Source: Streptomyces griseus
GTDB lineage: Bacteria > Actinomycetota > Actinomycetes > Streptomycetales > Streptomycetaceae
Length of the DNA: 64,000 nt
Reading direction: 5' to 3'
NCBI RefSeq assembly: GCF_900460065.1
Contig: NZ_UAVD01000033.1
Coordinates: 124,001 to 188,000 of the forward strand
Part shown: positions 44,682 to 54,038 of the stretch, in pieces
How positions within the stretch are numbered: position 1 is the first letter of the stretch
Layout of the letters: each line of letters starts with the position of its first letter
Notes under the pieces: generated by a model
Seen by the model: only the letters and a program-made list of their open reading frames with translations
Told to the model about the DNA's origin: nothing
Databases searched by the model: none
Translations under genes and position numbers: made by a program

Positions 44682-45140
44682 ATGACCGTTCCACTCGACC
44701 GGCACTACTCGGTCGAACTGCAGGTGTCGGCAGAGCGCGTTTCCCAGGTGCGGCGGATCGTCGCCGCGCACCTTCGTCACTGGAGTCTCGACCTGCACGT
44801 CCGGCCGGTGTGCCGGGCCCTGGACGAGCTCCTGACCAACGTCCACCGGCATGTCGGCGACGGCGACACCTGTCTCCTCGAACTCCGCTGGACCGGGCGG
44901 CACGTGACCGCCTCCGTCGCGGACGGCAGTTCCCGGATGCCCCGGCTGCTGCCGGCCGGCGGCGGGCTGAGCCGGGTCATGGCCCTGAGCGACAGCTGGG
45001 GCACCTGCCGGACCACGGACGGCAAGGTGGTCTGGTTCACCCGCTACGCCGAGGCGCCGCTGCCCGCGGGCCTGCTCCCCAACGCCCCGCTGCCCGGCGT
45101 CCGCACCGCCCGCCGCGCTCCCCGGGTGGCGCTCGTGTAA
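44682..45140 (+). CDS. SpoIIAB/RsbW-like ATP-binding protein
   Basis: A 152-residue GHKL-fold protein of the kind that streptomycetes hold in dozens, acting as anti-sigma-factor kinases or regulators. The N-box CRALDELLTNVHRHVGDG (about 45-62) is clear. The G1 box is weak (SVADGSSRMP rather than DxGxG), and GGGLSRVMALSDSWG forms the G2 region. The C-terminal ~35 residues are Pro/Arg-rich and not part of the domain. The ATG at 44682 follows GTGAGGAGCCTCGACG. Confidence 0.88.
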   Translation: MTVPLDRHYSVELQVSAERVSQVRRIVAAHLRHWSLDLHVRPVCRALDELLTNVHRHVGDGDTCLLELRWTGRHVTASVADGSSRMPRLLPAGGGLSRVMALSDSWGTCRTTDGKVVWFTRYAEAPLPAGLLPNAPLPGVRTARRAPRVALV

Positions 45141-45298
45141 CCGCCCCGCAGGGCGGACAGCGAACCCCGGCCGACGCGGAACGTGCCCCGGCACGCATGA
45201 TCCGCGCAGGCCGGGTACGCGCGGGGGAGGGGGAGCCACGTCGCACGGACCGGTGCGGCGCGGCACGGTCGGAGTACCCATGCAAGGAGGCCACTGCC

Positions 45299-46711
45299 AT
45301 GCCCATCGCGACGGTCAACCCCGCGAACGGCGAACTGATCAGGTCTTTCGACGCCCTCGGCGAGGACGAGACCGAACGCAGGATCGCCGCCGCCGCGGAG
45401 ACCTTCCGCCAGTACCGCACCACCCCCTTCGAACAGCGGGCCGCCTGGCTGAACCGGGCCGCCGACCTCCTCGACGAGGACCGCGACGCCATCGCCCGCA
45501 CGATGACCCTCGAGATGGGCAAACCCGTCACGGCCGCCCGCGCGGAGGCCGCCAAGTGCGCGAAGGCGATGCGCTGGTACGCCGACCGCGCCGAGGGGCT
45601 GCTCGCCGACGAACACCCGGACCCCGACGACGCGCGGGACTCCGGCGCCTCCCGCGCGCTGGTCCGCTACCGCCCGCTCGGCGTCGTCCTCGCCGTGATG
45701 CCGTGGAACTTCCCGCTCTGGCAGGTGGTGCGCTTCGCCGCACCCGCCCTGATGGCGGGCAACGTCGGACTTCTCAAGCACGCGTCGAACGTGCCCCAGA
45801 CCGCCCTCTACCTGGAAGACCTCTTCCACCGCGCGGGTTTCCCCGCCGGCTGCTTCCGTACCCTCCTGATCGGATCGGGCGCCGTAGAGGCGGTCCTCCG
45901 CGACCCGCGCGTCGCCGCCGCCACCCTCACCGGCAGCGAACCCGCCGGCCGTGCCGTCGCCGCCACCGCGGGCGACGAGATCAAGAAGACCGTGCTGGAA
46001 CTCGGCGGCAGCGACCCCTACCTGGTCCTGCCCTCGGCCGACGTGGCGAAGGCCGCCGCCACCGCCGTCACCGCCCGCGTCCAGAACAACGGCCAGTCCT
46101 GCATCGCCGCCAAGCGCTTCATCGTGCACGCCGACGTCTATGACGCGTTCGCCGAGCGCTTCACCGCGGGCATGCGCGCCCTGACCGTCGGCGACCCGCT
46201 GGAGGAGGGCACCGACATCGGACCGCTCTCCAGCGAACAGGGCCGCACCGACCTGGAGGAACTCGTCGACGACGCCCTCGGGCGCGGGGCCGAGGCACTG
46301 TGCGGCGGACGCCGCCCCGACAAGCTCGGCGGCGGCCTGGAGAACGGCTGGTTCTACGAGCCCACCGTCCTCGCCTCCGTCACCACCGCCATGCGCGTCC
46401 ACCGCGAGGAGACCTTCGGCCCGGTCGCCACCCTCTACCGGGTCGCCGACCTCGACGAGGCGATCCACCTGGCCAACGACACCCCTTTCGGCCTCAGCTC
46501 CAACGTCTGGACCCGCGACCCCGGCGAACAGGAGCGCTGCGCCCGCGACCTGGAGGCCGGCGGCGTCTTCTTCAACGGGATGACCGCCTCGCACCCGGCC
46601 CTGCCCTTCGGCGGGATCAAGCGCTCCGGCTACGGCCGTGAGCTGGCCGGACACGGCATCCGCGAGTTCTGCAACGCCACCACGCTCTGGTACGGGCCCG
46701 AGGCGTCCTGA
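45299..46711 (+). CDS. Aldehyde dehydrogenase, succinate-semialdehyde dehydrogenase type
   Basis: A 470-residue NAD(P)-dependent dehydrogenase closest in motif to GabD1/Sad enzymes. The substrate-oxidising site is VLELGGSDPYLVL with the general base Glu and NNGQSCIAAKRFIV with the catalytic Cys; GNVGLLKHASNVPQTAL binds cofactor, and FFNGMTASHPALPFGGIKRSGYGRELAGHGIREF closes the protein. It likely oxidises succinate semialdehyde to succinate. The ATG at 45299 follows AAGGAGG by 8 bases. It is 48 bases before the phosphoketolase gene. Confidence 0.92.
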   Translation: MPIATVNPANGELIRSFDALGEDETERRIAAAAETFRQYRTTPFEQRAAWLNRAADLLDEDRDAIARTMTLEMGKPVTAARAEAAKCAKAMRWYADRAEGLLADEHPDPDDARDSGASRALVRYRPLGVVLAVMPWNFPLWQVVRFAAPALMAGNVGLLKHASNVPQTALYLEDLFHRAGFPAGCFRTLLIGSGAVEAVLRDPRVAAATLTGSEPAGRAVAATAGDEIKKTVLELGGSDPYLVLPSADVAKAAATAVTARVQNNGQSCIAAKRFIVHADVYDAFAERFTAGMRALTVGDPLEEGTDIGPLSSEQGRTDLEELVDDALGRGAEALCGGRRPDKLGGGLENGWFYEPTVLASVTTAMRVHREETFGPVATLYRVADLDEAIHLANDTPFGLSSNVWTRDPGEQERCARDLEAGGVFFNGMTASHPALPFGGIKRSGYGRELAGHGIREFCNATTLWYGPEAS

Positions 46712-46759
46712 CATCCCCCGCCCCCGTGTGCGCCCGACACCCGACGAGGAGACCGCTCC

Positions 46760-49146
46760 GTGAGCGACACCCGCACCCCCTCCGATCCCCCCGTGCTCTC
46801 CGACGACGAACTCTCCGCGCTCGACGCGCACTGGCGCGCGGCCAACTACCTCGCGGTCGGCCAGATCTACCTCATGGCCAACCCCCTGCTGACCCGGCCG
46901 CTCGTCCCCGAGGACATCAAGCCGCGGCTGCTCGGCCACTGGGGCACCTCGCCGGGGCTCAATCTCGTCCACACCCACCTCAACCGGGTGATCAAGGACC
47001 GCGACCTGAACGCCCTGTGCGTGTGGGGGCCCGGCCACGGGGGACCGGCCGTCCTCGCCAATTCCTGGCTGGAGGGCAGCTACTCCGAGACCTACCCGGA
47101 CGTCGGCCGGGACGCCGAGGGCATGGGACTGCTGTTCAAACAGTTCTCGTTCCCCGGCGGCGTGCCCAGCCACGTCGCCCCCGAGACGCCCGGCTCCATC
47201 CACGAGGGCGGCGAACTCGGCTACTCCCTGGCCCACGCCTACGGAGCCGCCTTCGACCACCCGGACCTCGTGGTGGCCTGCGTGATCGGCGACGGCGAGG
47301 CCGAGACGGGGCCGCTCGCCGCCTCCTGGCACGGAAACAAATTCCTCGACCCGGTCCACGACGGGGCCGTCCTGCCCATCCTCCACCTCAACGGCTACAA
47401 GATCGCCAACCCGACGGTCCTCGCCCGCATCCCCGAGGACGAGCTCGACCGGCTGCTGCGCGGCTACGGCCACGACCCCTGTTCGTCACGGGCGACGACC
47501 CGGCCACCGTCCACCGGGCACTCGCCGCCGCCCTGGACACCGCCCTGGACCGGATCGGCGCCTACCAGCGGGCCGCCCGCGAGGACAGCGCGACCGAGCG
47601 CCCCGACTGGCCCATGATCGTGCTGCGCACCCCCAAGGGCTGGACCGGACCCGAGGAGGTCGACGGAGTCCCCGTCGAGAACACCTGGCGCTCCCACCAG
47701 GTCCCGCTCCCCGGCGTCCGCGAGAACCCGGAACACCTGCGGCAACTGGAGGCCTGGCTGCGCTCCTACCGGCCCGCCGAACTCTTCGACGCCGACGGCC
47801 GCCCCACCGAACGGGTCCTCGCCCGCGTCCCCGAGGGAGCGGCCCGCCTCGGCTCCACCCCGTACGCCAACGGCGGGCTGCTCCTGCGCGACCTCCCGCT
47901 GCCCGACCCGGCGGACCACGCCGTACGGGTCGACCGGCCCGGCACCACCCTCCACGAACCGACCAAGGTGCTCGGCGGCCTCCTGGAGAGCGTCATGGCC
48001 GCCACCGCGGACCGCAGGGACTTCCGCGTCGTCGGCCCCGACGAGACCGCCTCCAACCGGCTGGACGCCCTCTACCGGGCCACCGGCAAGGCCTGGCAGG
48101 CCGGCACCCTGCCCACCGACGAACACCTCGCCCACGACGGCCGGGTGATGGAGGTGCTCTCCGAACACCTCTGCCAGGGCTGGCTGGAGGGGTACCTCCT
48201 CACCGGACGGCACGGACTCTTCTCCAGCTACGAGGCGTTCGCCCACATCGTCGACTCCATGGTCAACCAGCACATCAAATGGCTGCGCACCTCGCGGCGG
48301 CTGCCCTGGCGGCGGCCCATCGCCTCGCTCAACTACCTGCTCACCTCACATGTCTGGCGCCAGGACCACAACGGCTTCTCGCACCAGGACCCCGGCTTCG
48401 TCGACCACATCCTCAACAAGAGCCCCGAGGTCGTCCGCGTCTACCTCCCACCGGACTCCAACACCCTGCTCTCCGTCGCCGACCACGTGCTGCGCAGCCG
48501 GGACTACGTCAACGTGATCGTGGCCGGCAAACAGCCGACCTTCGACTGGCTCACACCGCGGGAGGCCCGAGGCCACTGCGCGCGCGGGGCCGGGGCCTGG
48601 GAGTGGGCCGGGACCGAGGACGGGAGCCGGGAACCGGACGTGGTCCTCGCCTGCGCCGGGGACGTACCCACGCAGGAGACCCTGGCAGCGGCGGACCTGA
48701 TCCGGCGCCACCTCCCGGAGCTCGCCCTGCGTGTGGTCAACGTGGTCGACATCGCCCGCATGATGCCCGACACCGAGCATCCGCACGGCATGCCGGACGC
48801 CGAGTACGACGCCCTGTTCACCCGCGACAGGCCGGTGATCTTCGCCTACCACGGCTACCCGTGGCTGATCCACCGGCTCGCCTACCGCCGCCACGGCCAC
48901 GCCCACCTCCATGTGCGCGGCTACAAGGAGGAGGGCACCACGACCACGCCGTTCGACATGGTCGTCCGCAACGACCTCGACCGCTACCGGCTGGTCATGG
49001 ACGTCATCGACCGGGTGCCCGGTCTCGGCGTCCGCGCCGTCGCCGTACGCCAGGAGATGGCGGACGCCCGCACCCGCCACCACGCGTGGATCCGCGAACA
49101 CGGCACGGACCTGCCGGAGGTCGTCGACTGGACATGGGGCGGCTGA
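46760..49146 (+). pseudogene. xfp: Phosphoketolase (xfp) with a one-base frameshift
   Basis: A xylulose-5-phosphate/fructose-6-phosphate phosphoketolase, about 795 residues if read through. The reading starts at GTG 46760 and runs LSALDAHWRAANYLAVGQIYL, GHWGTSPGLN, VWGPGHGGPA, and the ThDP motif GDGEAETGPLA...NKF. At LLRGYGHDP the frame is lost; the protein continues in the frame one base back as LFVTGDDPATVHRALA and proceeds to DWTWGG at 49146. The break lies in GACCCCTG (47474-47481). A run of five C instead of four would restore the frame. Both halves are otherwise clean, so this is a recent lesion, a sequencing slip or, less likely, programmed frameshifting. Confidence 0.9.
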
Positions 49147-49232
49147 CGGCACCGCCCACCGGGCCCCGGTTCCGGCCCTCGGAGCGATGAGCGATCATGG
49201 GCGGCGAACCGAGACCCGTCGGAGAGGCCGCC

Positions 49233-50192
49233 ATGAAGCTGCGCTGTGCCGTGATCGAGGACTTCCAGTCCGTCGCCACCACCGTCGTCGACTGGTCACC
49301 CGTGACCGACGAGGTCGAGGTCGTGACCTTCACCGAGCACCTCGCCACCGAGGACGAGGCGGCGGCGGCCCTCGCCGACTTCGACCTCGTGGTCACCCTG
49401 CGCGAGCGGGTTCCGTTCCCGGCGGAGCTGTTCGCCCGGCTGCCCCGGCTACGGCTCCTCGTCGCCTCCGGCATGCGCAACTCCGTCATCGACCTCGACG
49501 CCGCGCGACGGCACGACGTCGTCGTCTGCGGCACCGCCAGCTCCTCCACCCCGCCCGTCGAGCTGACCTGGGCGCTGCTCCTCGGCCTGGCGCGGGGCAT
49601 CGTCCCCGAGGCCCAGGCCCTGCGCACGGGCGGCCCCTGGCAGTCCACCCTCGGCGCCGATCTGCACGGGCGGACGCTCGGGCTGCTGGGACTCGGGAAG
49701 ATCGGCGGCCGGGTGGCCCGGGTGGGTCTCGCCTTCGGCATGGACGTCCTGGCATGGAGTCAGAACCTCACGGAGGAACGTGCCCACGAGGCCGGGGCCG
49801 CGCGGGCGGCCTCCAAGGAGGAACTGCTGGCCTCCAGCGACTTCGTCTCCGTCCACCTGGCGCTCGGTGAGAGGACCCGGGGCCTGATCGGCGCGGCCGA
49901 ACTCGCCCTGATGCGCCCGACCGCGTACCTGGTCAACACCTCCAGGGCGGCGCTCGTCGACACCGACGCCCTGCTCGCCGCCCTGGACGCCGGAGTCATC
50001 GCCGGGGCCGCGACCGACGTGTTCGACATCGAGCCGCTCCCGGCCGGCCACCCGGTCCGCACGGCGCCGGGCCTGCTGGCCACCCCCCACCTGGGCTATG
50101 TGTCGCGCGCCAACTACGCGACCTACTACGGCCAGGCCGTGGAGGACATCAGGGCGTTCCTCGACGGGCAGCCGGTCCGCCGCCTGGGCTGA
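49233..50192 (+). CDS. D-2-hydroxyacid dehydrogenase family protein
   Basis: A 319-residue NAD(P)-dependent dehydrogenase of the D-isomer-specific 2-hydroxyacid family. The Rossmann motif is GLLGLGKIGGRVARVGLAFGMDVLAWS, the catalytic Arg lies in VNTSRAALVD, the Glu in FDIEPLPAGHP, and the His in TPHLGYVS. Substrate unknown (phosphoglycerate- or glyoxylate-like). The ATG at 49233 follows GGAGAGG; the reading to 49197 was rejected. Confidence 0.9.
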   Translation: MKLRCAVIEDFQSVATTVVDWSPVTDEVEVVTFTEHLATEDEAAAALADFDLVVTLRERVPFPAELFARLPRLRLLVASGMRNSVIDLDAARRHDVVVCGTASSSTPPVELTWALLLGLARGIVPEAQALRTGGPWQSTLGADLHGRTLGLLGLGKIGGRVARVGLAFGMDVLAWSQNLTEERAHEAGAARAASKEELLASSDFVSVHLALGERTRGLIGAAELALMRPTAYLVNTSRAALVDTDALLAALDAGVIAGAATDVFDIEPLPAGHPVRTAPGLLATPHLGYVSRANYATYYGQAVEDIRAFLDGQPVRRLG

Positions 50193-50255
50193 CGGGGGAA
50201 GGCCCCGACAGCGCCGCGGACCGGCGCTCCGTACCCGTTCTGGCGAGGCGACCGG

Positions 50256-50307
50256 CGGCGCCACCGGCCCGCACTCCGGCCCGGCGCCACCGACCCGCAC
50301 TCCGGCC
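50256..50307. repeat. 26-base tandem duplication
   Basis: Two adjacent 26-base copies (50256-50281 and 50282-50307) with a single difference, followed by a partial third unit, in the gap between converging genes. It may come from replication slippage. Confidence 0.75.
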
Positions 50308-50318
50308 CGGCACTCCGG

Positions 50319-51434
50319 TCAGTAGCGCAGCGCCGCCGCGATCCGGCCGTGGTCCGCCAGCGAACCGTCCTCGACGAAGACCACATCGGCGCCGCTGTCC
50401 AGCGCGGCCTCGACCAGTTCGTCGACGATGTCCTCGCGGATCGTCCCGTCCGCGCTCTGCGTGCTCCCCTCGGGCACCGGCTCCAGGTGCTCATCGGTCA
50501 CCCTGACGGCCGTCTGGAAGTGCTCCTCCACCGCGACCAGCCCCGCCCGGCCCTCGCGGACGGCGGCCCACACCTCGTCGAGCCCGCCGGCGAAGGAGTG
50601 GGCGCTGCGGGCGTTGTCGAGCCTGGTCTCCACCTCGGCCGCCGCCCGGTGTGCGCCCTCGTCGAGGGCGGGCCGCAACTCCTTGAGCACCTCGGCGGGC
50701 GACAGGTCGGCCGGAGCGCCCTTGGTGACCCGTCCGACGGCGGATCCGGAGCTCTCGCCGACCTCGTCCAGCAGGGCCAGGGCCGGGGCGAGGCCCATCA
50801 GATACAGGGGGCGCGGGTCGTCGGCCAGCACGGTGCGCAGCTTCTCGTCGACATCGCGGAAGAAGTTCCGCGTCTCCTCGTCGCTGAAGGTGCTCGGGGT
50901 GTCCCCGATCCGCTCCTCGCGCTGCGGGTTCGGCGGTTCCTTCGGCGCGGTCAGCGGGAAGCCGCCCACCTCCTCCCGGCGGATGCCGTCGGCCGTGCCG
51001 ATCCACAGGGTCGCGTGGTCGGCGGCGACCGTCAGCGCCCGGAAGGGCCGGGTCTGGGCCCTGGCGGCGACGAGGTTGCGGGTGAGGTAGGTGTCGCTGA
51101 GCACCACCCGTTCGGGTGCGGTGCGCGGAAGCTGCCAGATCCAGTACTCGTCGGTGGTGGCGAGGAGCACCAGGGAGTCCATCGCCGCGCGGGGGTCCAC
51201 CTCGGCCGCCGCCCGCTCCAGCTGGTGCACGAGGGCGGCCCGGACCTCGCGGCTGACCTGCGGATCGGCTTCGAGGCGGTGCCCTGCCTCGGCGACCAGG
51301 TTCCGCAGGCGGACCGGGTCCTGGGCGTTGTCCGGGGCCGTGCGGTGGGTCGGCATGGTCAGGGACAGGGCCGGATAGGGCCGGGTCGCCCGCAGCTCCC
51401 GCAACAGGTCGGCGGTCAGGGCGTCCGTATCCAT
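50319..51434 (-). CDS. baeRF family 3 protein (bacterial release-factor-like)
   Basis: A 371-residue protein that I place in the bacterial archaeo-eukaryotic release-factor-like family 3, mostly from overall layout: PYPALSLTMPTHRTAPDNAQDPVRLRNL at the start, ATTDEYWIWQLPRTAPERVVLSDTYLTRNL, and the C-terminal VDELVEAALDSGADVVFVEDGSLADHGRIAAALRY, which forms the eRF1 domain 3-like fold. Some relatives are mislabelled as chemotaxis proteins. These proteins are suspected to act on stalled ribosomes or peptidyl-tRNA, without direct proof that I know of. The start ATG is at 51434. Confidence 0.75.
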   Translation of the reverse strand: MDTDALTADLLRELRATRPYPALSLTMPTHRTAPDNAQDPVRLRNLVAEAGHRLEADPQVSREVRAALVHQLERAAAEVDPRAAMDSLVLLATTDEYWIWQLPRTAPERVVLSDTYLTRNLVAARAQTRPFRALTVAADHATLWIGTADGIRREEVGGFPLTAPKEPPNPQREERIGDTPSTFSDEETRNFFRDVDEKLRTVLADDPRPLYLMGLAPALALLDEVGESSGSAVGRVTKGAPADLSPAEVLKELRPALDEGAHRAAAEVETRLDNARSAHSFAGGLDEVWAAVREGRAGLVAVEEHFQTAVRVTDEHLEPVPEGSTQSADGTIREDIVDELVEAALDSGADVVFVEDGSLADHGRIAAALRY

Positions 51435-51553
51435 CGTTCCCTCCCGGGGCTAGAACCCGCTCCCGTATGAAGCGGATGCTTCGACGAGTCAATTCATACC
51501 TTTTGATCCTAATATGAGCGAGTTGTTGCCCTTGAAGTGCGGGAGGTTGCGCG
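51435..51553. promoter_or_regulatory. Divergent promoter region with TTGATCCTAATATG
   Basis: A 119-base gap between divergent genes with an AT-rich core (51490-51516). TTGATCCTAATATG (51503-51516) matches 13 of 14 bases of a site before the phosphatase gene at nearly the same distance from the start codon. TAATAT inside it could be a -10 element. Confidence 0.5.
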
Positions 51554-52048
51554 ATGTCCACGCTCACGGTGTGGAAGTTCCGGACGGCCGAAGGCGCGGA
51601 GAGCGTCGAGGAGGCGCTGAAGTCCCTCCAGAAGGAAGGGCTGATCAAGATCCTCGACGCGGCGGTGGTCAGCTGGCCCGCCGACCGGGCCAAACCGCGC
51701 ACGAAGCAGTTGCTGAACCTCGTCGGCGCAGGGGCCCTCAGCGGGACCTTCTGGGGCATGCTTTTCGGCCTGATCTTCCTCATGCCGCTGCTGGGCGCGG
51801 CGATCGGGGCCGCCGCCGGGGCGCTCGGCGGGAAGCTCGCGGACGTCGGCATCGACGACGACTTCATCGCCGAGGTCAAGGAGAAGGTGACGCCGGGTAC
51901 GTCGGCGCTGTTCCTGCTGACCATGAACGAGGTGCCCGAGCGGATCAGCGCACAACTGCCCGGCGACGGCGCCGAACTCCTCCACAGCAACCTGGACACC
52001 GAGCGCGAGGCGAAGCTCCGCGACATCTTCGGCGACGAGACGGTCTGA
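51554..52048 (+). CDS. DUF1269 membrane protein
   Basis: A 164-residue protein of the DUF1269 family. A hydrophobic Gly/Ala-rich hairpin (about 57-98, LLNLVGAGALSGTFWGMLFGLIFLMPLLGAAIGAAAGALGGKL in sum) sits between a ferredoxin-like N-terminal part (LTVWKFRTAEGAESVEEALKSLQKEG) and a C-terminal part with ALFLLTMNEVPERISAQL. Proteins of this family are linked to stress responses; function is not established. The ATG at 51554 follows GGGAGG. Confidence 0.9.
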   Translation: MSTLTVWKFRTAEGAESVEEALKSLQKEGLIKILDAAVVSWPADRAKPRTKQLLNLVGAGALSGTFWGMLFGLIFLMPLLGAAIGAAAGALGGKLADVGIDDDFIAEVKEKVTPGTSALFLLTMNEVPERISAQLPGDGAELLHSNLDTEREAKLRDIFGDETV

Positions 52049-52105
52049 CCCGCGCACAGCCCTTCCCCCCTCCCGCCCCCCTCACCCGGATTGGACGGAC
52101 CGTCC

Positions 52106-52654
52106 GTGAAAGCGAACCTCCCCGCGCGCCGAGCCGTACGCGCCCTGGCTCCCGTCGCCGTCGCGGCCCTGCTGTGCGCCGTCACGGCGGCCTGCGACTC
52201 CGACACCAGCGGTGAGGGCACCGACCAGGGTGTCCACACCCTCACGCCCGAGCCGGCGGAATCGCCTTCGGAGGCGCCGAGCCCGCGGACCCAGGAGAGC
52301 TTCGCCGCCTCGGTGTCCGCCGAGTCCGAACGCGTACGGCAGGAGGCGGCGAAGCGGCTGGCGGAGGTCGAGGGCCGGGGCAACGCCGTGGGCGACGTCT
52401 CGGTCAACGGACTGCCGATGACCGCGTCCGAGGAGGTGCGCAGCGCGCTCGTCCGGGTCACCAACCCCACCGACGAGGCCACGTTCTTCGCGGTGAAGGT
52501 GGAGTTCGTCGACGCCGAGGACAAGGTCCTCGACACCGTCGTCGTCGGCGTCGAGGACGCCCCGCCCGACCGGACCGTCACCGTCCAGGCCAACAGCCGC
52601 AAGGCCGCCGGGGTGAAGACCTTCCCCCGGGTCGCCCAGGCCGAGCGCGGCTGA
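52106..52654 (+). CDS. Hypothetical secreted lipoprotein
   Basis: A 182-residue lipoprotein. The signal peptide (RRAVRALAPVAVAALLCAVTAAC) ends in a lipobox with Cys about 30. After an acidic Pro/Ser linker and a charged helix (ESERVRQEAAKRLAEVEGRGN) comes a beta-rich domain (ALVRVTNPTDEATFFAVKVEFVDAEDKVLDTVVVGVED) of the kind found in FxLYD-like extracellular proteins. The GTG start at 52106 was chosen over a TTG at 52091; GGACGGA lies a few bases upstream. The glutaminase gene follows after 10 bases. Confidence 0.72.
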   Translation: MKANLPARRAVRALAPVAVAALLCAVTAACDSDTSGEGTDQGVHTLTPEPAESPSEAPSPRTQESFAASVSAESERVRQEAAKRLAEVEGRGNAVGDVSVNGLPMTASEEVRSALVRVTNPTDEATFFAVKVEFVDAEDKVLDTVVVGVEDAPPDRTVTVQANSRKAAGVKTFPRVAQAERG

Positions 52655-52664
52655 GGGGCGGGCG

Positions 52665-54014
52665 GTGAGTGCCGCGGACGCGGTGACCGACTCCCTCCAG
52701 AGCCTGCGCGACCGGTTCGTCGGCGTACGGGAGGGCCGGCCGGCCGACTACATCCCCCAGCTGGCCCTCGCCGACCCGGACGCCTTCGGTCTCGCGCTGG
52801 TGAGCATGGACGGACACCGCTACGTCGCGGGCGAGGCCGAGGTGCCCTTCACCCTCCAGTCGGTCTCCAAACCGTTCGTCTACGCCCTCGCGCTCTCCCT
52901 GCTCGGCCTCGACGAGGTGAGCCGCTGGGTCGGCGCCGAGCCGAGCGGCGAGGCGTTCAACGCCATCAGCCTCGAACCCGGTACGGGTAGGCCCGCCAAC
53001 GCCATGGTCAACGCCGGGGCGATCGTCACCACCGCCCTGATCCCCGACACCCCGGACGATCCCGCCTTCGACCGGATCCTGCGCTGCCTCGGCTGCTTCG
53101 CCGGGCGCGAACTGGACGTCGACGAGGAGGTGTTCAGCTCCGAGTCGGTGACCGGGGACCGCAACCGGGCGCTGGCTTACCTGATCCGCTCCACCGGCAC
53201 CATGCCCGTCGACCCGGTCCTGGCGGTCGACCGCTACTTCCGCCAGTGCGCGATCCGCGTCACCGCCGTCGATCTCGCCACGATGGCGGCCACCCTGGCC
53301 TACGGCGGCGTGAACCCGGTGACCCGGGAGAGGGTGGTCTCCGCCGAGGTCGCCGCCCGGGTGCTCGCCGTCATGGCGACCTGCGGCATGTACGACGGCT
53401 CCGGCGACTGGCTGCTGCGCGTCGGCCTTCCCGCCAAGAGCGGGGTGTCGGGCGGCCTCATCGCGGTGGGCCCGGCCCGCTTCGGCGTGGCGACCTACAG
53501 CCCGCCCCTGGACGCCACCGGCGGATCGGTGCGCGGCCACGCGGCACTGGAGGCGATGTCGGACCGCTACGGGCTCCACCTCATGCTCAACCCCGCGCTC
53601 CCCGGCTCCACCGTCACCCTCGTCACGACCGCGGACGACCTGCCGTCGGCGCCCTCGGCCGGGCACGAACGGGTCCTCCACGAACAGGTCGGCGTCGTCG
53701 TGGCCCAGGGGTCCATCGACTTCACCGCCGCGGAGCGCGTGCTGTACGCCCTGGACGAGTCCGGGCCGGGCGGGGGGTCGGTCGTCCTCGACCTGCACGA
53801 CGTCACGTCCGTCGACTCCGTGGCCCGGGCGATGCTGCACACCGGGCTCGCCCGGCTCGTCGGCGACGGGCGGCGCGCCGCGGTGGTCGATCCGAACGAT
53901 CTGCTGGGCCCGGCCGACCTCGTGCGGGAGAGGACCGGCCAGGACCTGCCGCGCTACGCCACCCGTGAGGGCGCCGTCGAAGGCTGCGCGCAGGCCCTGG
54001 CGGGGGAGGACTGA
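52665..54014 (+). CDS. glsA: Glutaminase A fused to a STAS domain
   Basis: A 449-residue protein. Residues 1-310 are a glutaminase of the serine-beta-lactamase fold that releases ammonia from glutamine: SVSK motif with Ser66 and Lys69, NAISLEPGTGRPANAMVNAGAI, and the GLPAKSGVSGGL segment. Residues about 335-440 form a STAS-type domain (VGVVVAQGSIDFTAAERVLYALDE, VVLDLHDVTSVDSVARAMLHTGL), as in anti-sigma-factor antagonists. The fusion hints that activity is controlled through a signalling partner. The GTG at 52665 follows GAGGGGCGG. Confidence 0.93.
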   Translation: MSAADAVTDSLQSLRDRFVGVREGRPADYIPQLALADPDAFGLALVSMDGHRYVAGEAEVPFTLQSVSKPFVYALALSLLGLDEVSRWVGAEPSGEAFNAISLEPGTGRPANAMVNAGAIVTTALIPDTPDDPAFDRILRCLGCFAGRELDVDEEVFSSESVTGDRNRALAYLIRSTGTMPVDPVLAVDRYFRQCAIRVTAVDLATMAATLAYGGVNPVTRERVVSAEVAARVLAVMATCGMYDGSGDWLLRVGLPAKSGVSGGLIAVGPARFGVATYSPPLDATGGSVRGHAALEAMSDRYGLHLMLNPALPGSTVTLVTTADDLPSAPSAGHERVLHEQVGVVVAQGSIDFTAAERVLYALDESGPGGGSVVLDLHDVTSVDSVARAMLHTGLARLVGDGRRAAVVDPNDLLGPADLVRERTGQDLPRYATREGAVEGCAQALAGED

Positions 54015-54038
54015 GCCGGTAGCGCCGGTTGGGGCGGA

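Noticed and set aside
47471..47490. Programmed frameshifting in the phosphoketolase gene
   Set aside because: There is no slippery heptamer beyond CCCC and no obvious downstream pseudoknot; a point lesion or sequencing slip is simpler.
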